Shown one piece after another: positions 19,508-28,049 of a DNA stretch of 64,000 nt; within the stretch, counting starts at the first letter, position 1, and each line of letters opens with the position of its first letter. Source of the stretch: Micromonospora inositola (GTDB lineage Bacteria; Actinomycetota; Actinomycetes; Mycobacteriales; Micromonosporaceae); assembly GCF_900090285.1 (NCBI RefSeq), contig NZ_LT607754.1, positions 1-64,000 of the forward strand, read 5' to 3'. A program made the translations under genes and the position numbers. Below the pieces are notes generated by a model. The model was not told the DNA's origin. It saw only the letters and a list, made by a program, of their open reading frames with translations, and searched no databases.

Positions 19508-20422
19508 ATGGTCACTTCCGGTCAGCTCTCCCCGGCAACCCGTACCGACCTGTCCCCCGCCGAGGGGGACGCCGACGAGATCACCACCGGCGCGCTCGGC
19601 GACCTGACGGCCGAGTCCGGCTGGCGCCGCCCGGTGCTGCTCGACGCCGACCTGCTGATCCTGGTCACCGGCGGACACGGCAGCGCCGAGCTGGACTTCC
19701 GGGCGCTGCCCTGCCGGCCCGGCACCCTGGTGCGGGCCCGCCCCGGCCAGGTGCTGCGCTGTCTCGGCGCCCACCTGGACGCGACCGTGGTGCGCTGGGG
19801 CGCCGGGACGCTGCGCGGGCTGGACGTCGACCCGGACGCGGTGCCGACGTACCGGCAGCTCGCCGGTGAGGACGAGGACGCGGTGATCGGCGAGGTCACC
19901 CAGCTGGCGGTGGACGCGGAGCGGCACCGGGGGGTGCCCGCCGCCCGGGCGCTGCTCCGGCACCAGCTCGCCGTGCTGCTGCTGCGGCTGACCCTGCTCG
20001 GCAGCCCGGAGGAGCGGCCCGCGCCGCGCCCCGAGTCGGAGACCTTCCACCGGCTCTGCCGTGAGGTCGAACGCGGCTACCAGCACACCCGCCGGGTCGA
20101 GGACTACGCCGCGCAGCTCGGCTGCTCGGTGCGGACCCTCACCCGGGCCTGCCTGGCGGTGACCGGCCGCAGCGCCAAGCAGGTCATCGACGAGCGGGTG
20201 GCGTTGCAGGCCAGCCGGCTCCTGGCCGCCACCGACGAGCCGATCGCCCGGATCGGCCGCCGGCTCGGCTTCCCCGAGCCGACCAACTTCGGCCGGTTCT
20301 TCACCCGGGAGATCGGGGTCAGCCCGGGATCGTTCCGGGCCACCCGGGAACAGCCCCTGGCTGTCCGGATGGTGCGCCCGCGCCCGCCCGCCGACGCGCC
20401 GGTGCCCAACGGCCGGGCATGA
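19508..20422 (+). CDS. AraC-type transcriptional regulator
   Basis: A 304-residue regulator. The N-terminal half is a cupin-like sensing domain (LLDADLLILVTGGHGSAELD, LVRARPGQVLRCLGAHLD). The C-terminal half has two helix-turn-helix motifs (RVEDYAAQLGCSVRTLTRAC, then PIARIGRRLGFPEPTNFGRF) ending with FFTREIGVSPGSFRA, the standard AraC signature. ATG 19508 is chosen; ATG 19472 is an alternative. It is divergent from the SDR gene and only 7 bp upstream of an Rrf2 gene, suggesting a two-regulator operon. Effector unknown. Confidence 0.85.
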   Translation: MVTSGQLSPATRTDLSPAEGDADEITTGALGDLTAESGWRRPVLLDADLLILVTGGHGSAELDFRALPCRPGTLVRARPGQVLRCLGAHLDATVVRWGAGTLRGLDVDPDAVPTYRQLAGEDEDAVIGEVTQLAVDAERHRGVPAARALLRHQLAVLLLRLTLLGSPEERPAPRPESETFHRLCREVERGYQHTRRVEDYAAQLGCSVRTLTRACLAVTGRSAKQVIDERVALQASRLLAATDEPIARIGRRLGFPEPTNFGRFFTREIGVSPGSFRATREQPLAVRMVRPRPPADAPVPNGRA

Positions 20423-20429
20423 TGAGCGG

Positions 20430-20885
20430 GTGCAGATCTCCGCGCGCGGCGACTACGCGGTCCGGGCGGCCCTGAGCCTGGCCACCGCGTACCCCGCCCT
20501 GCTGTCCACCCAGGCCATCGCGGCCGAACAGGACATGCCCCGCAAGTTCCTCGAGGCCGTCCTGGCCGACCTGCGCCGGGCCGGGATCGTCCGGGCCCAG
20601 CGCGGCGCCGAGGGCGGCTACACCCTGGCCCGCCCGCCCCGCGACGTCACCATCGGGCAGATCCTCCGCGCCGTCGACGGCCCGCTGGCCGGCGTGCGCG
20701 GGCTGCGTCCCGAGGAGACGCAGTACGCGGGCGCGGCCGAGAACCTGCCCCGGCTCTGGGTGGCCGTCCGCGCCGCCGTCCGCCAGGTCGTCGACGAGGT
20801 GAGCCTGGCCGAGATGGCCAGCGGGAAGCTCCCCGGGCACGTCCGCAAGCTGATCGCCCGCCCCGACGCCTGGGAGCCCCGCTGA
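20430..20885 (+). CDS. Rrf2 family transcriptional regulator lacking the Fe-S cysteines
   Basis: A winged-helix regulator of 151 residues from GTG 20430. The N-terminus QISARGDYAVRAALSLA and the wing region GIVRAQRGAEGGYTLARPP are diagnostic of Rrf2. IscR and NsrR carry three Cys for an Fe-S cluster after this point, but here the segment reads GVRGLRPEETQYAG and the protein has no cysteine at all. It therefore cannot sense through a Cys-ligated cluster and must use another signal or act as a constitutive repressor. It follows the AraC-type gene closely. Confidence 0.85.
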   Translation: MQISARGDYAVRAALSLATAYPALLSTQAIAAEQDMPRKFLEAVLADLRRAGIVRAQRGAEGGYTLARPPRDVTIGQILRAVDGPLAGVRGLRPEETQYAGAAENLPRLWVAVRAAVRQVVDEVSLAEMASGKLPGHVRKLIARPDAWEPR

Positions 20886-20899
20886 CCCGCGTTCCGGCT

Positions 20900-20932
20900 G
20901 ATTCATCGGCGACATCAGCTTCATAGCGACCG
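20900..20932 (+). repeat. 33-bp dispersed intergenic motif, copy 1
   Basis: This stretch, with the core ACATCAGCTTCATAGCG, matches two copies near 38.2-38.3 kb (26 or 27 of 33 positions). It lies between the Rrf2 gene and a small opposite gene. Confidence 0.6.
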
Positions 20933-20995
20933 CACCGGCACTCCGCCCGCCCTCGGGGCCGGCGGCAGCCGTCACAGCGTCCGGACCACCTCGGG

Positions 20996-21124
20996 TTAGT
21001 CCAGCAGGGGCGGCCGCTCGCGCCGGTCGACGTACCGGACCAGGTTGCGGATCGCCCGGAACAGCAGGTTCTGGGCGGCCCGGTCGAGGGCGAGCAGGTC
21101 CTCCGCCGGTGGGGCGGTCACCAT
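20996..21124 (-). CDS. possible small hypothetical protein (42 aa)
   Basis: An ORF with strongly actinobacterial codon use (nearly all codons end in G or C) encoding an amphipathic helix-like peptide (LLALDRAAQNLLFRAIRNLV) and the tail RRERPPLLD. ATG 21124 is taken because codon quality falls upstream; ATG 21190 would give 64 residues. No strong ribosome site is seen, so this remains tentative. Confidence 0.35.
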   Translation of the reverse strand: MVTAPPAEDLLALDRAAQNLLFRAIRNLVRYVDRRERPPLLD

Positions 21125-21236
21125 GGGGGACGTCAAGGGCACCGTCCAGTGCGGATCCGACCGGGTTTCGCGAAACGCGGTTTCGGGCATGTTCGATGCC
21201 GCAGAGGCAGGGAGATGACGACGAGAGGAGCCCGTG

Positions 21237-21416
21237 ATGGGTATTCAGTTCCGCAAGCGTCAGAAGTACGGCCCGCTGGTGCTGAACTTCACCGAGAACG
21301 GCTACTCCTCCTGGAGCATCAAGATCGGCCGCTGGTCCTGGAACTCGAAGTCCCGCGCCCACCGCGTGGACCTGCCGGGGCCGCTCTCCTGGAAGCAGGA
21401 CAAGTCCCGGGCGTGA
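21237..21416 (+). CDS. DUF4236-like small protein (59 aa)
   Basis: A basic 59-residue protein starting MGIQFRKRQKYGPLVLNFTE, with SSWSIKIGRWSWNSKSRAH and a conserved-looking PGPLSWK end. The pattern of an aromatic/Gly-rich small beta unit fits the DUF4236 family (function unknown). A GAGAGGAG site precedes the ATG. A strong terminator follows 12 bp after the stop, so it is a single-gene transcript. Confidence 0.7.
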   Translation: MGIQFRKRQKYGPLVLNFTENGYSSWSIKIGRWSWNSKSRAHRVDLPGPLSWKQDKSRA

Positions 21417-21427
21417 CGTCCCGAGGT

Positions 21428-21464
21428 CGAGCGGGGTGCCGGTGAATCACCGGCACCCCGCTCG
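21428..21464 (+). terminator. long perfect hairpin after the DUF4236 gene
   Basis: The arms CGAGCGGGGTGCCGGTGA and TCACCGGCACCCCGCTCG are perfect reverse complements separated by one base, so an 18-bp arm (with a small loop opening at the tip) is possible. Confidence 0.75.
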
Positions 21465-21528
21465 GCGTACGGGCGTCGGGTTGGGCGTTCCGGCCGACCG
21501 AGGCCCGGTCGCGGCGCAGAATCGCGGC

Positions 21529-22032
21529 ATGGCGGACGGGTCGTGCCGGCGGGAGCGGCGGCGGGCGCTGGTGGCCTGCGTGCTGCTGGTCCTCGCGTTC
21601 TTCCTGGTGCCGGTGGAGCCCGACCCGAACGGGCTGCGGCTGACCCTGCGGTCGGCCGGCACCCTGCTCCTCGTCGTCACCGTCGCACTGCTGGTCACCG
21701 GCCAGGTACGCCGACAGCTCACCGCGCCGGCCGGCGGCGCGGAGGTCCGCTCGCTGATCCGCCTCGCTGTCGCCCTGGTCGCCGGGCTGCTGGTCTTCGC
21801 GCTCGCCGACTACGTCGTGGCGTACAGCCGGCCCGGCCAGTTCGTCGGCCTGGACACCCGGGTCGACGCGCTCTACTTCACGCTCACCACGCTGACCACG
21901 GTCGGCTACGGCGACGTGCACGCGCAGGGGCAGATCGCCCGGGTGGTGGTCTGCGTGCAGATGGCGTTCAGCATCGGGGTGATCGCCACCGGGCTGTCCA
22001 TCGTGGTCAGACAGCTGACCCAGCGGCGCTGA
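21529..22032 (+). CDS. potassium channel, two-TM pore domain family
   Basis: An ion-channel protein of 167 residues in the plasma membrane. It has hydrophobic segments at about 10-27, 36-60 and 76-97, then the pore helix and selectivity filter LYFTLTTLTTVGYGD (TVGYGD is the K+ filter), then a final inner helix about 135-160. No RCK/TrkA domain or voltage-sensor arginine ladder is present, so gating is unclear. ATG 21529 begins a basic N-terminus. It ends convergently with 22007-22894, overlapping it by 26 bp. Confidence 0.85.
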   Translation: MADGSCRRERRRALVACVLLVLAFFLVPVEPDPNGLRLTLRSAGTLLLVVTVALLVTGQVRRQLTAPAGGAEVRSLIRLAVALVAGLLVFALADYVVAYSRPGQFVGLDTRVDALYFTLTTLTTVGYGDVHAQGQIARVVVCVQMAFSIGVIATGLSIVVRQLTQRR

Positions 22033-22894
22033 TCAGCACCTCGCCGCCGAGCCGGCCGTGCTCGGGGGCGCGGGTCACCGCGCCCGAGGCGAGCAGCGAG
22101 GTCAGCGCCCGGTTCGCGTCGGCGGCCCGGTAGATCGTCGAGGTCAGCGTGAAGCGGCGCAGCTCGGTCACCGTACGCGGGCCGTGGGCCAGCTCGGCCA
22201 GCAACTCGCGGCGCAGCGGGCCGGGCGCCGGGTCTCCGGTGATGTCCAGCAGTCGCCCGGCCGGGTCGGCCGGGTCGCGGTAGCGCACCCCGGCGTACTC
22301 GTCGACCGCCCAGAGCGCGTCCTTCACCGCCTCCAAGCCACGGTCGGAGCCGGTCGCGTAGGCGAGCAGCCGGGCCGGGCCGCCGTCGGACGGGACGAGG
22401 TCGACCTCGGTGACCAGCGGGAAGCCGGCCGCCGTCAGCGCCGGCCGCGGCGACCGACCGACGTCGGTGACCAGCAGCAGTTCGGCCGGGCGACCGGAGG
22501 TCGCGGCCGCCAGCAGGGCCGGCGTCGGCTCAGCCCCGTCGACGACGGTGAGCAGCGGCGCGCCGGCCGCTCCGGCGGCCTTCAGCGCCACCGGCAGCCG
22601 GTCCGGGTGCCCGGGCACCACGTGCACCGCGACGTCCGCGGGCAGGGTCGCCTCCACCGGGCCGAGCCGGGCCGGCAGGTCGGGGGCGTCGGCGAGCACC
22701 AGCACGGTCAGCCGCCGGCCGCGCAGCCGGTCGGCGAACTCGGCCACCACCCGCAGCGCCGCGTCCGCGCCGCCGGCGTCGCCGCCCGCGTACGCCAGGG
22801 CGAGGGTGGCCCGCCGGGAGCGGTGCAGCGCTCCCGGGAGCCAGCGGTCGAGCTGCCGGACGAGCAGCTCGCGCAGGACGGCGTCGGTCGACAT
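22007..22894 (-). CDS. TcmP-like protein with C-terminal winged helix
   Basis: A 295-residue soluble protein. The last 100 residues (LWAVDEYAGVRYRDP, then ELAHGPRTVTELRRFTLTST, then ANRALTSLLASGAVTR) resemble the winged-helix end of three-Cys-motif partner (TcmP) proteins. The N-terminal part is a Rossmann-like alpha/beta domain (ATLALAYAGGDAGG, RRLTVLVLADAP) without cysteines or an obvious catalytic motif. The assignment rests on the C-terminus and is moderate. Its 3' end overlaps the convergent K+ channel gene. Confidence 0.45.
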   Translation of the reverse strand: MSTDAVLRELLVRQLDRWLPGALHRSRRATLALAYAGGDAGGADAALRVVAEFADRLRGRRLTVLVLADAPDLPARLGPVEATLPADVAVHVVPGHPDRLPVALKAAGAAGAPLLTVVDGAEPTPALLAAATSGRPAELLLVTDVGRSPRPALTAAGFPLVTEVDLVPSDGGPARLLAYATGSDRGLEAVKDALWAVDEYAGVRYRDPADPAGRLLDITGDPAPGPLRRELLAELAHGPRTVTELRRFTLTSTIYRAADANRALTSLLASGAVTRAPEHGRLGGEVLISAAGSAV

Positions 22895-22918
22895 CCTGCC
22901 GTTCTACCGCACCGCCGG

Positions 22919-23440
22919 TCAGGCCGGAATGGAGATGCCCACCCCGCCGCGGGTCTGTCCGCCGTAGCGCCGCCGCTCCTTGTCGATGTCGAGCCGGCCG
23001 ATCCGCTTGCGGGCGGCCAGGGCGTCGTCGTCGAGCAGGTCGGCGGGGACGATCCAGACGATCTCGAACTCCAGCCCGTCCGGGTCCTGCCCGTAGAGGC
23101 TCTTCGTGGTGCCGTGGTCGGAGGTGCCGACCAGGGCGCCGGCCGCGGCCAGCCGCTCGGCGGTGGCGGCCAGCTCGTCCAGGGTGTCCAGCTCCCAGGC
23201 CAGGTGGTAGAGGCCGACGGTGGCCCGCCCGGCCTGCGAACGGCCGGCCGCCGCGCCGATCTCGAAGAGACCGAGGTCGTGGTCGTTGGTGGAGTCGGGC
23301 GCCTGGAGGAAGGCCGCGCCGCGGAACCCGTCCGGGGTCATCGCCACCGGACGGAAGCCCAGCACGTCGCGGTAGAAGGCGACGCTGCGCTCGAGGTTGC
23401 TGACGTAGAGGACGGCGTGGTTGAGCCGGTGGATTCCCAT
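22919..23440 (-). CDS. VOC superfamily protein (glyoxalase / ring-cleavage dioxygenase fold)
   Basis: A 173-residue metal-dependent enzyme with two beta-alpha-beta-beta-beta modules. It opens IHRLNHAVLYVSNLERSVAF with the first metal His. LYHLAWELDTLDEL supplies the second His, and DPDGLEFEIVW supplies the C-terminal Glu: the His-His-Glu set of type I extradiol-like VOC proteins. Substrate unknown. It is divergent from a MarR regulator with a palindromic operator in the 59-bp gap, a common design for repressor-controlled detoxification genes. Confidence 0.85.
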   Translation of the reverse strand: MGIHRLNHAVLYVSNLERSVAFYRDVLGFRPVAMTPDGFRGAAFLQAPDSTNDHDLGLFEIGAAAGRSQAGRATVGLYHLAWELDTLDELAATAERLAAAGALVGTSDHGTTKSLYGQDPDGLEFEIVWIVPADLLDDDALAARKRIGRLDIDKERRRYGGQTRGGVGISIPA

Positions 23441-23463
23441 GACCACCACGGTAGCGCGGCTTA

Positions 23464-23477
23464 GTTGAGCGTTCAAC
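23464..23477. promoter_or_regulatory. MarR-type operator
   Basis: GTTGA-GCGT-TCAAC is an inverted repeat centred in the short gap between the divergent VOC and MarR genes. TTGA/TCAA-type palindromes are characteristic MarR sites, and the position allows control of both promoters. Confidence 0.65.
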
Positions 23478-23499
23478 AAGTACGGCTATGATGGGCGTC

Positions 23500-23952
23500 A
23501 TGACCCGGTGGCTGAACCCCGACGAGCAGCGCACCTGGCGGGCGTTCCTGACCGCCTCCCGGGCGCTGATGGACGCCCTCGACCGCGAGCTGCAACGCGA
23601 CGCGGGGATGCCGCACGCGTACTACGAGATCCTGGTCCGGCTTTCCGAAACCCCGGACCGGCGGCTGCGCATGAGCGACCTCGCCGAGGCCACCGGCTCC
23701 TCCCGCAGCCGCCTCTCGCACGCCGCCGCCCGGCTCGAGGCGTCCGGCTGGATCCGCCGCGAGGACTGCCCGACCGACCGGCGGGGGCAACTCGCCGTCC
23801 TCACCGACGCCGGCTTCGCCGCCCTGGCCGCCGCCGCCCCCGGCCATGTCGAGGGCGTACGCCGGCACCTGTTCGACGCGTTGAGCCCGGCCCAGGTCGA
23901 CCAGCTCAGGCGGATCAGCGAGACCCTGGCCGACCACCTGACCGGTTCCTGA
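23500..23952 (+). CDS. MarR family transcriptional regulator
   Basis: A 150-residue winged-helix repressor. It has a dimerisation helix (WRAFLTASRALMDALDREL), then the recognition region RMSDLAEATGSSRSRLSHAA and the wing IRREDCPTDRRGQLAVLTDAG with the typical DxRxxxxxLT pattern. One Cys sits at the wing base (REDCPTD), a possible redox-sensing site. In-frame ATGs at 23488 and 23491 are alternatives. It probably represses the divergent VOC gene and itself through the palindrome at 23464. Confidence 0.88.
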   Translation: MTRWLNPDEQRTWRAFLTASRALMDALDRELQRDAGMPHAYYEILVRLSETPDRRLRMSDLAEATGSSRSRLSHAAARLEASGWIRREDCPTDRRGQLAVLTDAGFAALAAAAPGHVEGVRRHLFDALSPAQVDQLRRISETLADHLTGS

Positions 23953-24009
23953 CCGATCCGATCACCCCCGGGGGTTGTACTTACCGTCGCCGGGCGGCCA
24001 CGATGGGGC

Positions 24010-25611
24010 GTGTCCTCCGGCTTCGGCGAACTGACCGTCCAGGCGCACCACCTGGTGTCCGCGGGCGATCTGGCCGGCGCCCAGCGACTGCTCGCCGACG
24101 CGCTGACCGACGCCGATCCCCGCCCGGCCAACGCCTCCCCCGAGCTGGCCGACGCCGCCGGGCTCCAGGCGCGGGTGCTGGTCGCGCTCGGCGAACCGCA
24201 CTCCGCCCGCGGCTGGGCCGCCTTTGCGTACGCGGCGGCCACCCGGCTGCACGGCCGCGCCGACGAGCGGACGATCACCGCCGCCGCCACCCTGGCCGCG
24301 GTGCTGCACCGGGTCGGCAGCGACGCCCGGGCCGCCCGGCTCTACTCCGACGTCATCATCGAGCTGACCGCCCGCGACGGCCCCGAGTCGATGCGGGTGC
24401 TGGCCGCCCACGCCGACCTGGCCACCGTGGAGTACGCCCGGGGCCAGTGCGAGATGGCCCGGGACCGGCTCCAGGACGCCTGGGAGCTGCACCGCGAGGT
24501 GTACGGCGACGGCCACCCGAGCGGGATCAAGATGCTGGCCAAGCTCGGCGCGATGGAACGCGACTGCGGCCGGTACGCCGCCTCGCACGAGCACCTGGCG
24601 CTCGCCGAGGAGCTGTGCCGGGCGCACCTGGCCGCCGACGACCCGCTCGCCGCGCAGGTGACCGCCCTCTCCCGGGCGGCGGCCGACCCGGAGCACGTCT
24701 GCGCCGGCCCGGAGCCACCCGCCCGCGAGGCGCCCGTGGCGCCGGCCGCCCGGGAGACACCCGTCGTGCCGGCCGCCCGGGTGCCGCCGGCCGCCGAGGG
24801 GCCACCCGAACCACCACCGCACCAGCCGCCGGAGCAGCCGCTCTACCACCCGCCGGACCGGGCGGCGGCGGCCCCGCACCCGACCGTGCCCACGCCACGG
24901 CTCCCACCGGAGGCCCGCGCCGACCCGTTCGGCGAGCCGAGCACCGACGACGACTGGTGGCCGCCGGAGGAACACCTCGACGACCTGTACCGGGCCGGGG
25001 AGAGCGCGCCGCCCCCGACGGCGGTCGGTCTCACCGACGGCGAGCCGGACGGCGTACGCCGGGTCCCGCCGGCCGCCGAGCCGGAACCGCCGTCCAGGCA
25101 CCTGCCGGTGCACGTGCCCCGGTCGCCCGCGCCCGAGCCGCGCGCCAACCGGTGGCTGCCGCTGGCCGTGGCCGGCGTGGTCGTGGTGCTGCTCGGCACC
25201 GGGGCGGTGATCGCCGGAGTGTCCTGGATGGACGGAGGGCACGAGACCCCGCCGTCCCCGCCGGCCACGACCGGCGCCCCGGCCGGCGGTCCACCCGCCC
25301 CGACCAGCGGTACGCCCCGCGCCGCGCCGCCCGCCTCCCCCGGCAACCCGCCCGGCGCGGTACGGCTCACCGACCGGCGGGACAGCATCGCCCTGAGCTG
25401 GACGTACCCCGCGGGCGCGGAGGGGCCGGTGGTCATCGCCGGCGGCCGGGCCGGCGAGGGGCAGCACACCTTCGAGCAGCTGCCCGCCGGCACCGACAGC
25501 TACATCGCGTACGGCCTCAGCCGGACCACCGACTACTGCTTCACCGTCGCCCTGGTCTGGTCCACCGACACGGTGGCCCGGGCCGAGCCGGTCTGCACCC
25601 GGCGCGGCTGA
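24010..25611 (+). CDS. TPR-repeat protein with membrane anchor and FN3-like domain
   Basis: A 533-residue protein from GTG 24010 with a three-part design. Residues about 1-225 are helical TPR-type repeats (AGDLAGAQRLLADAL, TLAAVLHRVGSDARAARLYSDV, EYARGQCEMARDRLQDAWEL), suggesting protein binding in the cytosol. About 235-380 is a Pro/Glu-rich linker. One membrane helix (LPLAVAGVVVVLLGTGAVIA) follows near 385-405. A second Pro/Ser/Thr linker leads to an outside domain of about 80 residues with the fibronectin-III-like end (SYIAYGLSRTTDYCFTVALVW). It may connect a cytoplasmic partner to the cell surface. It converges with the histidine kinase gene, 5 bp apart. Confidence 0.7.
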   Translation: MSSGFGELTVQAHHLVSAGDLAGAQRLLADALTDADPRPANASPELADAAGLQARVLVALGEPHSARGWAAFAYAAATRLHGRADERTITAAATLAAVLHRVGSDARAARLYSDVIIELTARDGPESMRVLAAHADLATVEYARGQCEMARDRLQDAWELHREVYGDGHPSGIKMLAKLGAMERDCGRYAASHEHLALAEELCRAHLAADDPLAAQVTALSRAAADPEHVCAGPEPPAREAPVAPAARETPVVPAARVPPAAEGPPEPPPHQPPEQPLYHPPDRAAAAPHPTVPTPRLPPEARADPFGEPSTDDDWWPPEEHLDDLYRAGESAPPPTAVGLTDGEPDGVRRVPPAAEPEPPSRHLPVHVPRSPAPEPRANRWLPLAVAGVVVVLLGTGAVIAGVSWMDGGHETPPSPPATTGAPAGGPPAPTSGTPRAAPPASPGNPPGAVRLTDRRDSIALSWTYPAGAEGPVVIAGGRAGEGQHTFEQLPAGTDSYIAYGLSRTTDYCFTVALVWSTDTVARAEPVCTRRG

Positions 25612-25616
25612 CCCGC

Positions 25617-27298
25617 TCAGCCGCCGTCCGGCTCGACCAGCGCCGGCAGCCGGACGCTCACCCGCAGGCCGGGTCCGCCGCCGGACCCGGCGCCCGCGTC
25701 CGCCGGACCGGCCGTCTCCCCCGGACCGGCCGCACCGGCCTCCCCCGCACCGGCCTCCCGCGCGGCAGCCGCGTGCGTGGCGGCCTCCCGGGCTGCGGCC
25801 CCGGACGCGCCGGCCGACACCGGCGCGGGCAGTCCGGCCGGCGAGTCGGCGTCGGCGTCGGCGAGTTCCACGGTGCCGCCGGCCCGGCGGACCAGCTCGC
25901 GGACGATGGCCAGGCCCAGGCCGGCGCCGCCGTCGTCTCGCGCCCGGGCGTCGTCGAGCCGGGTGAACCGTTCGAAGACCCGCTCCCGGTCGGCCGCGGG
26001 GATGCCCGGCCCGTCGTCGGTCACGGTCACCAGGTGGTACGCCCCTCGGCCCGCCGCCGTGCGCTGCCCGGGGGCGGGCGTCACCCGGCCGGCAGGCGTT
26101 CCCCGGCCGGCGGGCGCCACCGGTTCGGCCCACGGGACCGGGCCGTCGGGGTGGTGCGGGCCGCTGACGGTCAGGGTGACCCGGGAACGGGCGTGCCGGA
26201 CGGCGTTCTCCACCAGGTTGGTGACGATCCGGCGCAGCTCGTCCGGCTCCCCCTCGGCCCACAGTGGCGCGATCGGCGGCGTCAGCTCCACCGGCGGGGA
26301 CGGGTGCCGGCCGGCGACCCCGCGCAGCAGCTCGCCCAGCTCCACCGGACCGACCGTCCGACGCACCGGTCCACCCCCGGCACCGGACGCCTCGTCCAGC
26401 CGGGCCAGCAGCAGCAGGTCGTCGACGAGCCGGGCCAGCCGCTCGGTGTCGGCGAGCAGGCTCTCGGCCACCGCCGGCCAGTCCGTCCGGTCCGCGAGCC
26501 GCCGGGCCACCTCCAGCTCCGTACGCATGGTGGTCAGCGGGCTGCGCAGCTCGTGCGCGGCGTCGGCGACGAACGCCCGCTGCCGGTCCCGGGCCGACTC
26601 CAGCCGGTCCAGCATGTCGTTGAGGGTGACCGCCAACCGGTGGATCTCGTCCCGGGCCGCCGGTACGGGCAGCCGGCCCGCCCCGGCCCGCCCGGTGATC
26701 TCGGCAGCGCCGCTGCGCAGCGCCTCCACCGGGCGCAGCGTCGCGCCGACCACCCGCCAGGCGACCACGGCCAACCCGGCCACCAGCAGCGGGAAGCCGA
26801 CCAGCAGCAGGGCACGGACGACGTCCAGGCTGTGCCGGACGTCCGCCATCGACTTGCCGACCACCACGGTCAGCGGCTCCCCCGGCGGGCCGGCCGGCAC
26901 GGTGACCACCCGGACCGGTCCCGGGAGACCGAGCCGCTGCCCGGCCACCACGAACCGCTGCCGGGTTCCCGGCGCCAGCCGGTCCGGGCGGACCATCGGG
27001 GTGAGCCGGTCGGCGTCGATGGACGCGGCCCGGACCCGGCCCTGGGCGTCGATCACCTGCACCCGGAGCTGACCGCCGGCCACCGGCAACGGGTCGGGCA
27101 GGGCGTCGGAGTCGGCGAGGAGGGCGACCGCGTCGGCCGTCCGCAGCGCCTCGGCGTCGACCGTGCGCTGCAGGGTCCAGCCGAGCGCGCCGAGCAGGAG
27201 CGCCCCGCCCAGGGCCAGACCCACGGTCAGCCCGAGCACCCCGATCGCCATCAGCCGCGCCCGCAGGCCGAGGCCGGGCAGGAGGCGGCGCGGGCGGT

Positions 27299-27302
<4 letters not shown>
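25617..27302 (-). CDS. sensor histidine kinase (two-component system)
   Basis: A membrane kinase of 561 residues. Two membrane helices (about 15-40 and 165-185) flank an extracytoplasmic sensor. A HAMP linker follows, then the phospho-acceptor box FVADAAHELRSPLTTMRTEL, the N box NLVENAVRHA, G1 DDGPGIP and G2 GAGLGLAIV. A long Pro/Gly/Ala-rich insertion separates the N and G1 boxes, and a second low-complexity Ala/Gly stretch of about 80 residues follows the kinase core, both unusual. Its GTG start overlaps the response regulator stop (GTGA), so the pair is co-translated. Confidence 0.9.
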
Positions 27303-27955
<653 letters not shown>

Positions 27956-28049
27956 CCGTTCAGGGTGCCACCCGGACGACACCCGTAGGGGATCTCCTCA
28001 GCGCCGTCACAGCAACCGCGAGGCAGCATAAGGTCAGGAGGTGTCCACC

